The notes under the pieces were generated by a model, which did not search any database, was not told the origin of the DNA, and saw only the letters and a program-made list of their open reading frames with translations. DNA of 64,000 nucleotides from Anarhynchus alexandrinus (Eukaryota; Chordata; Aves; Charadriiformes; Charadriidae). This document shows, in pieces, positions 11,313 to 21,721 of the stretch; position 1 is the stretch's first letter; each line of letters opens with the position of its first letter. Location: assembly GCA_008711295.1 (NCBI GenBank), contig VUYV01000228.1, positions 1,164,281-1,228,280 of the forward strand, written 5' to 3'. Made by a program: the position numbers and the translations under genes.

Positions 11313-13686
11313 TTTCTGCCATCAGTGCTAATTCCATCTATCACTACACAAGACATGACTTTCTGCCTTTACACAAGCTGATAGAAATGAGTTCAGACTT
11401 CAAGCAGGTTTCCTATTAAGCCCAGAAAACACATAGTACTGGTGGAGTTGGCAATAATTTGCTGAATACGGAGCTTGCTTACTTAAATATGACTCTCCTG
11501 GTTTGCCATGACACATGCACAGAGAAGGGCTGGAGATCTCATTGAAATTAGCTTATTGTGATTTTCCAACAGCTCAAAAGATGTTGGTCCAACAGTGACT
11601 TTGAGGGTAGGAGATGTTTCAGCATGAAACAGCAAGCCACCCAGTATGGATACACGTCATTTTTCCTAAAATGCTAGGCAGTTACAAAGCTTCATATATG
11701 GACGTCAGCATTCAGAGAGTGCCGGTCTTCTACCAGTGCTCTGCATGTCAGAATGATGGGCACTTGTTTCTCAGGAATGCATTTTGTTAAATCTTTGACC
11801 TTTACATCAGCCTTTTTGGGTTATAATTGATTTAAAGTATCTGCTAGGCAATATAAACTTATTTTGCATTTGTGAATTTCCTGGTGGGAAACTCAGATGA
11901 ATGACTCCTGTTGACACAGCAATGGTGTGAGGAGCCCTCATACACCACATAGGAGCTGGGATTTATCTTTTACACTTGCTGTCACTCACCATGATCCCTC
12001 ACCAAATGTGTGAGGTAGGCTGTTATGCAAGGCTAGTTCTTAAAACTTTGCCTCTAGGAGGAAGATGAGTATTACTTGGCATTTATTTTGAAGTCCTCAG
12101 ATTTCATGAAATGTGGCAATACTAGGGAAATGGCTATTCTGAAACATTTTTCCTTAGGAAATCATCTTTACAGTAGCAATAAAACATGCAAAGAATCATA
12201 ATCCTTGGAGAAGAATACACTTTCCAGGTGATTAATGCTAATGTACATTTTGGCATTCCACAACTTTTTCCACTTGTCACGATTTCACCTAGTGGAGCAG
12301 TAACAATAATCTCGTGTGTATGGTGTATGCATTAAGCAGCAGAGATAATGCATGGATGCAGGGGCAATGTGCAGCTTTTCAATTCACATTCATAAAGGAG
12401 AAAATCATTTCAGAAGGTGGAAATAAGGAACCAACAGTCACATTTCAGTGAGCAACACTGGGTTTGGAAGGATGGGGGACTGTGGGGATGGCAGATACTA
12501 ACAGTGGGTGAGTGAAAGGAAAGAACTGGGTAAGTGGGGGAGGAGGGTAAACTTCGGCAGGTGTCCAAGCACTGTACCCAGCCAATTCCCCATGGTGTTC
12601 CTTTCAAGAAAGAGCTGTTGGCGACAGTCACAAAACCAGAGCCCAGTGTAGCAAGGCTTGTTCATTTTTCACTGTTTTAGGTAGTAGGTTCCAAGCCAAT
12701 TACTCTTTCTGTAATTTGCAGCAGACATTTGGTTTCCAGCTGGCATAAGCAGGATCCGTTATACGAGGCAGAGTAGGAGCAGCCCAGGGGAAGAGGGCTG
12801 CATGGTGAGCAGAGATGGGAAACAAGATTCTTTCTGACAATTTTCAAAGCGTGTATTAAATGCAAACTGTTTTTCTTAATGTGAACATACATGGGTGAGG
12901 GATGCCTATACAGCTCCACATTTCTTAAAAAACATTCGGAAGTCTGTGCACAAACCCATTTGCTGAAGCTGGACAACATCATGATGATATTGCTGCTACA
13001 GGTCCAAGTCCCAGTATTACTTTTGATTGAGTGGAACCACCCACTTAAATCTATTTACATCTATCCACAGTTGCACAGATGCTGTTTTCCTCAGAGACTG
13101 CCAAAATGCACCCAGCCCAGTCCTTGGATGGGAAATAAATTGCCATGCCATGCTTCGGGTAAGAGCTTCCTCACTCATTCTCTGAATCACAACCAGAGCA
13201 CTGGAAATAGATCACAGAAGGAAACACTGTGGCTAATGCAAAAGCTTTGTAAAACCTAGAAATGCAAAGTTACATCAAGATGACTGCTTACTAAAACAAT
13301 TTTAAATAGAATTTTCAGCCTCTTAAAACACACTTGCATACCCAAACACTTAGAGCAAAATTAGACTGTTCTGACCTACATAGATGCAGTGGCCCATACT
13401 GTTCCCAAGTAACATGCTATAGTGAGACATAGTGATTTCTTCCATAAGAATGAGTTCCCAATGGTTTCTGGGGGCATGAGGTACCTCTCAGCTGCTGTGC
13501 GAGAGACATCCACCTGCCTCCTGCACAGCAGCGCTTCAAATACACATCTGGCAGCAATGTGGAGGCCAGAGCAGCACTGGTAGGACAGACGCTTTGCCCC
13601 AACCCAAAGTGCCATTTGAAGTGAGGGACTTGCAACTACTTTTGTCAGTGCTTGCAGGCATTGCAGCCACTGGCAGGTGAAGGCTG

Positions 13687-13876
13687 CCGCCAGCGCAGTG
13701 CCCCCAGCTCAGCTTCTGCGTGGGCCAGTGGGGTCTGCGACTGAGAGACTCGCTCAAACACAAGCAACCGCAGCAGCTGCCCTGCTCCAGGGGCAGTGGA
13801 GATTGCCCCAGCCGCACCTCAAACTAAGCGAACTGTTTGCATCACGTTCCCGGGCAGCACTGCTACCTTCCTAAGC
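13687..13876. promoter_or_regulatory. CpG-enriched patch (possible small CpG island or regulatory element)
   Basis: About 190 bases contain 11 CpG dinucleotides by direct count, while most of the window has very few. The patch is locally GC-rich (for example GCTGCCGCCAGCGCAG) and includes GTTTGCATCACGTTCCCGGG. No TATA box or clear first exon is visible. A promoter or enhancer role is inference only. Confidence 0.3.
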
Positions 13877-14118
13877 GAAAATTCACATAGGATTGCACCT
13901 GAGTTAAGAAAAACCCTTCTTGATTCAGATTTTCTAAGGGCATTTAGCTACCTCTGTGCAAAGAAAAGTCGGGTCCTCCTCCTCCCTGCCCCCATTTAGC
14001 AGGGTTATGCCAGCCCACTCAGCTAATGGAAGGACGACTGGAGCTTGTTATTATCAATACAATAATCAGTGCTGTCACTGCTTGGAAAACTGTGATCAAA
14101 TATGTGCAGCTGCTCATT

Positions 14119-14150
14119 TGGATAGCTTTCCCACTGAGGAAAGCTATCCA
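14119..14150. repeat. Perfect hairpin, 13-bp stem and 6-base loop
   Basis: TGGATAGCTTTCC at 14119-14131 pairs exactly with GGAAAGCTATCCA at 14138-14150 across the loop CACTGA. Pairing stops at the next base on each side. It is too short for a normal microRNA precursor. Confidence 0.85.
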
Positions 14151-14968
14151 CACCCACAAAGAAAAATCCTCCATGGGACTGACATGCCTTCTAAATTTGA
14201 GCTTCTCTGTAAGTAAGAAATTTCCACAGTCCTGTCCAACAAAACATGCCATAGGGCCCATAACCACCCACACCCCCTCCCAATATTAGAAATCTTGATG
14301 TTCACATTATGAGATGTTTACAAAGTTGCAATAAATATTTGGATAATGGGAAATTGGGCACTGGCCTCCCTGGATGGGTGATTGCTTTAGAATCCTCACT
14401 GTCCCAAAGTAAAGCCAGTTTCACAGCCCACTGGATTTCCCAGTTGAAAACCCTACGGTTCAGTCGTCTGACCATAAATGAACCTGTGAATGAGAATGGT
14501 CTTTTCTGATCAGTCCAAGAGAATCCAGATTCAGAGGACCGCAAAGGGTTTAAAGGATTTTACAAAACTAAGAATACACTGCCATGGGTCAGGATTTCAT
14601 TGCCTTGCTTTTTCCTCTGCCTGACCTTTTGCCCAGATTTCTGGCACACCATCATCTGCATTTTTATTCCTTCACTGTGTACTACTTAAGGGTTTGGCCT
14701 TCTGATAACTACTTCTTAAGACTTTATGTGCTACTGACGTTGCTTGTTTCCCGCCTGATATCAGTCTTAATCCTTCCATCACAAACTGCATCATAGTCAT
14801 GTTTACACGGATAATCAGGAATATGCAGCAGGAGCTAATGAATTTAAGTGAGGCTTGAAATAACAAACATCGGAAAGTTGCCCCTAAGCATCTCCTAGAA
14901 TGCTCTTGAAGTAGCATTAGCAGTGTTTTGACACTTGGTCATGGGCTAACATCCTCTAAAGAATAACA

Positions 14969-14999
14969 GCAGTGCTACATTTTGCTTTTGTAGCACTGC
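14969..14999. repeat. Perfect hairpin, 11-bp stem and 9-base loop
   Basis: GCAGTGCTACA at 14969-14979 pairs with TGTAGCACTGC at 14989-14999; the loop is TTTTGCTTT. No longer pairing extends outward. Confidence 0.85.
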
Positions 15000-16990
15000 A
15001 TCAAATGGCTGTCATCACAGGCGTCCTTCTCATTTCAGTCAGTAATACTTATTGAAAGTACTTCAGAGCTTTCTAGTGAGGTGCACAAACACACAGGGTA
15101 TAATGGACACTTTGAAAAAGAAAAACTAATTTTTTATTAATAATTATATAAAGCAGCTCATTATTTTTTTTTTCATAAACTAATTGCCATGTCCCCTGCC
15201 TATGTTCTGTACCCAGAAAGATAAGACTGCTTCAGAAGCAGCAGGGTAACAAGAGAGTTCTTTACTGCTTCAAGCAATTACCATAAGGTAAGAAAAAATA
15301 GATCTTGTGAGAAAAGTAAAAAGGGTCATAGCACTCTTGTCAAAAAGCCCCATTTGTTTGAATGAAATAATTTATTTTAACAAGAACTGGAGGAACTAAG
15401 CCAGGACAGGACAACTTGTCTCACCGGAGGTCACTGCAACTTACTTTTACTTTGCTAATTTATGTCAGTAAGAGAACTTAGGGTTGGCTGGGTGAACAGA
15501 GAGAGAACCTTTCACTTCTAAAACAGCTTCAGATACAGCTTTTAGTCATTTCTATCACAAATGTTCATTTGATGGGACACAGGAACAAGATTTGTCCTCT
15601 GCCAAGCTGCTGCAGAGAGACAGTCCTCTTACCAGCATCTTGGCATGATGGAAGAAACACCAAACCACAAGAGGAAAGACTAACAAACAGATAGACGGGA
15701 TAATTCTTTTTCCTCTGGTTCCTATAAGCAACACCTCCAAGGAAAGTGGGGAGGAGGGTGGAAGGGGAGCTGCCACAGTCATGCCTGCTATAACTATATC
15801 TGCTATAATTGCTATATCTCTTGATCAGTCCACGACATGGCTCACCTGGCATTTTGCTCACTCACACTGATCTGGTGTGCCAGCAAGAGGCAGAGGTGTC
15901 TGACTGTGCAACCCTCCACGGTTTCAACAAGTATTTCTTTGTGAGTATGTCTGCATGTGATCATCAGAGAGGTTGTTACAACACTGAGACACCCCCTTTA
16001 GTCAGCCCCAATGACACAACATTGTCACTCTGATGACATACCCTCTTGAGCCCTTGTCTCTGAGGACAGAGGTGTCAAATACATACCCTCTGTTTTCCCT
16101 ACAGACAGGGTGATTAATGGAGGAATGCTATTGTGAACAGAGCAGTATATCCTGATTAGAGTTAAATGTTTCAGGTCTTGCCATTTTGCTCATGTGGTTA
16201 AATGCAAACTGAACATTGATTTTGATTGTTTGTGGTTCTTTAATCAGCAAGTGGGTTTGATGTTTGCATTCATGGGTTATGGGAAGCAACAGAAAAATCC
16301 CACCCTGCCTAGAGGTGAAAGCGCACAAAAGGGTGTGTGCTGCAGGATCAGCGGTTCTCTTAAAAGCCAGACCCCCAGGGTGGCTGCCCAGCTGCTCCAA
16401 GGCTGAGCACAGGTCCCCCTATGAAAGCCCACAAATACAAGCAGGCTTTGGCAGAAGTTTTTGGGAGTGAGAAAAGGAAAATTCAGCAGCTTCTGCACTT
16501 CCAGGCTCCACTAGCATTCTTTGGTCAGGTAAACCTGCCTAGACAGAGAAAAACAGGAAAAGACCACGGCTGGTCCCTTAAAGAAGGAACACCTTTGTGG
16601 CAGACACCCAGTCCTTCTGGGCTAACAAAAACACGGCAGCGTGCAAAGCCTCAGCTGGCAGATGGCTGTCTGGCAAGGAAGATGGTAGGCTAAGTGATGT
16701 AAGCCTGTTGTAGCTCATGGAAAACTGATAACCGGCTTTGAACTCTGCAGCAGCCTCTTTCAGAGGGGGCAAAGGGCTGGGTTTCGGTGCAGAAGTGACT
16801 AAGTTGAAAGACACAGTGATGCCAGCTGATGAACTGAAAGATTTAGTCCATTGCAGGAGCCTTTGTGGAACTCAGATTTCACCATCAACTTGCCTCTCAT
16901 CTTGCCGTGTACTCTGAGGATTCATTACGCTGGAAACAAAGTTTCTAGTCCTGCTCCATTTCTGCTGCACCTGACCTTTGTGTCAGTTTG

Positions 16991-16995
16991 CCAGT
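16991..16995. repeat. Target-site duplication, left copy (CCAGT)
   Basis: CCAGT directly precedes the LTR at 16996 and recurs directly after it at 18458-18462. An exact 5-bp duplication marks retroviral integration. Confidence 0.85.
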
Positions 16996-17242
16996 TATGG
17001 TGGGTTAACCTTGGCTGGCTGCCCGGTGCCCACCAAGCTGCCCTGTCACTGCCCTCCCAACAGGACAGGGGGAGAAAACACTATGAAAAGCTCATGGGAT
17101 GAAATAAGGACAGGGAGATCACTCAGCAATTACTGTCACAAGCAAAACAGACTTATTTGGGGAAATTAATTTAATTTATTGCCAATTAAACAGAGTAGGA
17201 TAATGAGAAATAAGAACAAATGCAAAAATTCCTTCCCCCCCC

Positions 17243-17663
17243 GCCCCCCCATCCCTTCTACCCAGGCTCAGCTTCACTCCCCTCGAGAGGTGCAGGAGGA
17301 CAGGGAATGGGGGTTGTGGTCAGCTCATCACACATTGTCTCTGCCACTCCTTCCTCCTTGCTTTCTTCCCCTGCTCCAGCATGGGATCCCATCCATGGGA
17401 TACAGTCCTCCACAACCTTCTCCAACACGGGTCCTTCCCATGTGATGCAGTTCTTCACGAACTGCTCCAGCGTGGGTCCTTTCCACAGGGTGCAGTCCTT
17501 CAGGAACAGACTGCTCCAGTGTGGGTCTCCCATGGGGTTACAAGTCCTGCCAGGACCCTGCTTCTGCATGGGCTCTCCACAGGGTCACAGCCTCCTTCAG
17601 GGCATGTCCACCTGCTTGGGCGCAGGGTCCTCCAGAGGCTGCAGTGTGGATAGCTGCTCCACC
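17243..17663. repeat. First copy of a 421-bp block duplicated inside the LTR
   Basis: This block, from GCCCCCCCATCCC to TAGCTGCTCCACC, recurs at 17665-18082. The copies differ only by a 3-base indel (CAGTTCTTCACG versus CAGTTCACG) and one T/C difference (GTGGGTCC versus GTGGGCCC). Confidence 0.95.
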
Positions 17664-17664
17664 N
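17664..17664. other. Single N at the junction of the two copies
   Basis: One unresolved base sits exactly between the two near-identical copies. This suggests an assembly join between two haplotype or read sequences. Any reading frame crossing it is unreliable. Confidence 0.95.
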
Positions 17665-18082
17665 GCCCCCCCATCCCTTCTACCCAGGCTCAGCTTCACT
17701 CCCCTCGAGAGGTGCAGGAGGACAGGGAATGGGGGTTGTGGTCAGCTCATCACACATTGTCTCTGCCACTCCTTCCTCCTTGCTTTCTTCCCCTGCTCCA
17801 GCATGGGATCCCATCCATGGGATACAGTCCTCCACAACCTTCTCCAACACGGGTCCTTCCCATGTGATGCAGTTCACGAACTGCTCCAGCGTGGGCCCTT
17901 TCCACAGGGTGCAGTCCTTCAGGAACAGACTGCTCCAGTGTGGGTCTCCCATGGGGTTACAAGTCCTGCCAGGACCCTGCTTCTGCATGGGCTCTCCACA
18001 GGGTCACAGCCTCCTTCAGGGCATGTCCACCTGCTTGGGCGCAGGGTCCTCCAGAGGCTGCAGTGTGGATAGCTGCTCCACC
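17665..18082. repeat. Second copy of the duplicated block (418 bp)
   Basis: It is collinear with 17243-17663, is 3 bases shorter, and then continues uniquely into GTGGACCTTCATGGGC. See the first copy for the differences. Confidence 0.95.
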
Positions 18083-18457
18083 GTGGACCTTCATGGGCTA
18101 CAGGGAGACAACTTGTATCACCATGGTCTTCACCACGGGCTGCAGGGAAATCTCTGTTCTGGCGTCTGGAGCACCTCCTCCCTCTCCTTCCTCACTGACC
18201 TTGGTGTCTGCAGAGTTGTTTCTCTCACATATTCTCACTTCTGCTGTTGCACAGTGGGGTTTTTTTTAGCCTTTCTTAAATATGTTATCACAGGGGCACT
18301 ACCACTTTTGCTGATGGATTCAGCTTTGGCCAGCAGTGGGTCCATCTCAGAGCTGGAGCTGGCTCTGTCTGACATGAGGCAGCTTCTGGCTTCTTCTCAC
18401 AGAAGCCAGCATGGCAGTCATCCTGCTATCAAAACCTTGCCACGTAAACCCAGTAGA

Positions 18458-18462
18458 CCAGT
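18458..18462. repeat. Target-site duplication, right copy (CCAGT)
   Basis: Exact match to 16991-16995, fixing the other end of the LTR. Confidence 0.85.
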
Positions 18463-21400
18463 ACATCCGTGGTGTTAGTCTCTCCCTTATGCCTGAGAGC
18501 TTTTTTGAGAAATGTGGTGGGCAGACATTATAGTCTTTCACACAAGGTGGACTGGGGAGTGCTAAGCCTTATTTTCTTCATGACACTGCACAGAACATGT
18601 GCTGTAAGATGTCTGCCACCAGCATTCATACTGGCTGACAGCTGACCTCCCTCTGAGAGTAGACTGGTGAATTCACCTAGCAAAGCAGTGTACAAGGGTT
18701 TGGAGGTTTCCCAGTATACTGCAAGTGGTGATGTAAGTTGCCGTGTAAGTCTCTATGGTATACTGCTGCCCTTGGTCCTCTACATGTGTTTCTGGGTGAA
18801 GGTGACACAAACTAGTGAGAAGCACACCAACAGGTTGTATAGCTTCCTCATTCCAAGTAAAAGAAAAATAGAAACACATGAATCTAGACAAAAATAATAA
18901 AACTCTGTATGCTTCCCCCCACCTCTGACTTTGCCTTCTTGCCATTGCAGGGCACTCCGCAGATTCAGTGAGGGTTATCTCAGATGTCAAGCTTAGGGCA
19001 GCCCCATTTCTCACTGAGTACTTGGCTGTCAGTCTTTGAAAAGTCTAAAGTTCTGAAAATCATGTATGTGAAGAAAATAACACCGTGTAAGATTCCTTAT
19101 CCACTAGTTAAACTTCTCTGTGCTACAAATCAGTTTAAAATGGTTGGTTTGGTTGAGCTGAGTCAACCTGGGACTTCCCCCGTGCTCTCATCTGCACTGT
19201 GAATCCCTCTTCCTCTGAGTTGCACCTTTCAGCAGAGCAGTCAGATTTTAGCAACACTCTATGGCTAGCTCTGTAGTGATGCTCTTGGAGCCCTCAGCTC
19301 ACAGGAGAGGTAAAAAAGGCAGCAGAAAACAACGCCCCCTCTAAAGGTGAAAACAGGGTTGCTGTTTGACACAGTGCCATATGTGCCATATTACTGTCTT
19401 CTGTACTCTTTTGCTTCAGCTGAAACTGAAAATCCTGACAGGCAGTGCCCATGGTTTTCTGCTGGCAACCCCACCTCCTGTTGCACTGTGTCACCTCATT
19501 GATAGCTGTGAGCCCTGCTCCTGAGCATTTTAGCACCAGTTTCTCTCTGCCCTAAGTTAACTACCACCTCAGAAACACAAAAGGTCTTCTGTCCATCCCT
19601 TAAGACTGTCCCAAATCTCTGAAAACCATACCAAAGAAGCAACCAGAGTCGTGCTTTTTTCCTCCCTCCCCTACAGCTACACAGTAACAGGTTCTAATAA
19701 ATACATTACCAAGAAAAAAGCTACATGTTTTCTGCTGCGTTTTGCACTCAGAAATAAGCACTAGTTAGCACAGAAGTATGGGGGAGGGAGGAGAAAATGC
19801 GTAACTCAAACTATGATGCTACAAGTCAACAAGTTCATCAACAAGTCTGGCTAAATTCTGGATCTCCTTCTCTTGCCTCCTCTTAGGCCTGGCACGCAGC
19901 TGACCTGGCAAGCACTGTTGAAAAACATTGTTGGTTTTGGACATCTTCCATCTCTGTTACCTCCCTAGAAAAAATTCAAAGAGCTGTTATATGTAACCAC
20001 CTTTATTCTGGCTAGGTGGAAGAAAAGGCAGTTCTGAATTAGACAGGAAATACATTGTTTTTGGAATACACTGTTCAAGGAGAGTGTACACAGGACAAAA
20101 CAGTATATGCACAAGCATGCCTGATTCTCAGGTCATGCTCCAGCCTGGTATTGGTTTTCAAAACATTCGTTGGCTCTAAGCTGCTTGTGAGAGACCTTAC
20201 ATGAGATGATACTAAGTAGTCAGAAAACATGACTGGCCTCCACCCTTAGCTCAGGTTTTCCTGCAGTGCTTTGTTCTTATATCCCTCTCCAACTTTCTTG
20301 CCCCAAAGCTGATCCTAGCAGTGTAGGACATGCAGTACCAGAATGGTAGGAACAGTCCAAAGCTTGAGAAGTGGGCACCATGTGGAGCACATCACATCCA
20401 TAGTAGCCCCAGGGGCCTCGCACTGCTCCAACACTGCCATTTCCCTTGGGAAGGCTCCAGTCCCTCTCCGTTTGGGGATGGCAGAGCCAATGAGTCTTTC
20501 CCACTCTAGGCCCCTGCACTTGCTTTGCCTTGCAGTGCTCCTCCATGAGGACAAGCTGGTTTCCTAGAAACATGCAATAGTTCCCTACCAACACTGGGAA
20601 AAGAAACTTCCCCACCCCACAGCCCTGGCAATGTACACTTTGTACAATAGCAAAGCTCACATTCATGCTTCTCCAAATTGCCACTTAGGATGAGAAACCA
20701 GTTCTGTGGACACATCAATTATTTTGAGAGCAGAGGTGAAAGCTGCCTGCCCAATTTACAGGGCAATCAATGTTGTGATTCTTGATGAAGCCATTTACAT
20801 TCAGGAAACTCTGGTCAGCTACAAAGGGAATAGCTGCCCTGTGCTTCCTGCATCTTGGCTGCCTTGGTCATTTCCTACACACTGAAAATGGTGGCAGTGC
20901 CACCACTGGGTGCACTGGGTAGACACTGCCATCAGTATACGCACTGCCCAATTTTCCACTCCCTGTTAAACAAGCTTCTGCAGACCTTAGACTGTTAGAA
21001 TGTGCCAGGCACATTTGTCACACAGTTGAGGCTTCTGCTCCCTGCCAGTAAAGTGAAAATAAAGATAGTGCACTGTAAAATAAGACACAGAGCAATGCAC
21101 ACTGCAGATATAGGGCTTGAAAAAAGTCATACATGCAGTTAATCTATTTGTTTTCTTGTGCCAGTCTGTAGCAAGGCAAACTTCAGGGTATCTGTGCAGC
21201 AATTAGTTTCTCCCCCAACCTACTTACTCCCACACTCCTCCTACACTGGTAAAACCAGTCCAATCTTCCTCTCAAGCTGCATTGCACAAAATGTGACTGA
21301 AGAGGCTTGAATGAAGGCACCAGAACAGGAGTATTTTTAAAGCTCTGCTGAGGTCTAAATGGCAGCTCCAAGCTTAGGTCAGCAGCATCAGAGGGAGCCT

Positions 21401-21706
21401 CTCTCCCAGTTTCCCCTCCTTCCCCTTCAAGTCCCTGTGTGATCTCTGTGACCAAAGCTCGCTCTAGGCTGCTACTGCTGCCACCTTACCCTCTTTATGC
21501 CTTGTTTTCCTGCTCTGATAGTCTGCTTACTTTTTTTCTCCATGTACTGCTCATGATGATTTTCCTTTCCCTCTCTTTGGCACTATTTTAGCCTTGTGTT
21601 GTTGCAGCACCTTCTGATGTGTGTGTCCCTCTTTGCTGTTCCTCTGTGCATGACTACAAAAAGGTAGTGCAAAGCACATACTCTATTTTCTCAACCTTTG
21701 ACACAG

Positions 21707-21721
21707 AAAAAAAAAAAAAAA
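21707..21721. repeat. Poly(A) run, 15 bases
   Basis: Uninterrupted A run. No retrocopy with a coding body is evident upstream. Confidence 0.85.

Larger units (their letters stand above)
11313..16990. other. Unique non-coding stretch with hairpins and a CpG patch
   Basis: No gene or transposon family is recognised. Notable items are annotated separately: a CpG-enriched patch at 13687-13876 and perfect hairpins at 14119-14150 and 14969-14999. Several overlapping frames near 13400-14300 and 16200-17100 are open in both strands, which reflects GC-rich composition rather than coding evidence. Confidence 0.55.
16996..18457 (-). mobile_element. Solo LTR of an avian endogenous retrovirus (ERVL-like), carrying an internal duplicated block
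   Basis: The limits are set by exact CCAGT duplications on both sides. The LTR reads on the minus strand: a TATA-like TATTTAAG lies at 18275-18282 and an AATAAA polyadenylation signal at 17175-17180, in the right order. The terminal dinucleotides have decayed from TG...CA. The 3' end (reverse complement CCAGCCAAGGTTAACCCACC) is almost identical to the end of the plus-strand LTR at 33019-33583, so the two families are related. The middle contains degenerate units around CTGCTCCAGCGTGGGTCC. No internal viral genes flank it, so it is a solo LTR left by recombination. The apparent 1462-bp length is inflated by the duplication at 17243-18082; one copy would give about 1.04 kb. Assignment to ERVL rests on the 5-bp duplication and on general resemblance, not on a database match. 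Confidence 0.88.

Noticed and set aside
12670..12695. let-7-like word AGGTAGTAGGTT
   Set aside because: Only 12 bases match the let-7 seed region and no complementary arm lies within hairpin distance on either side.
17220..18478. Several long plus-strand reading frames (up to about 250 codons)
   Set aside because: They lie inside the solo LTR and its duplicated block, and two of them cross the N. They are repeats of the same LTR sequence, not genes.
20277..20684. Minus-strand open frame of 135 codons
   Set aside because: No domain, splice support or protein-like pattern; adjacent frames in the same GC-richer sequence are also open.
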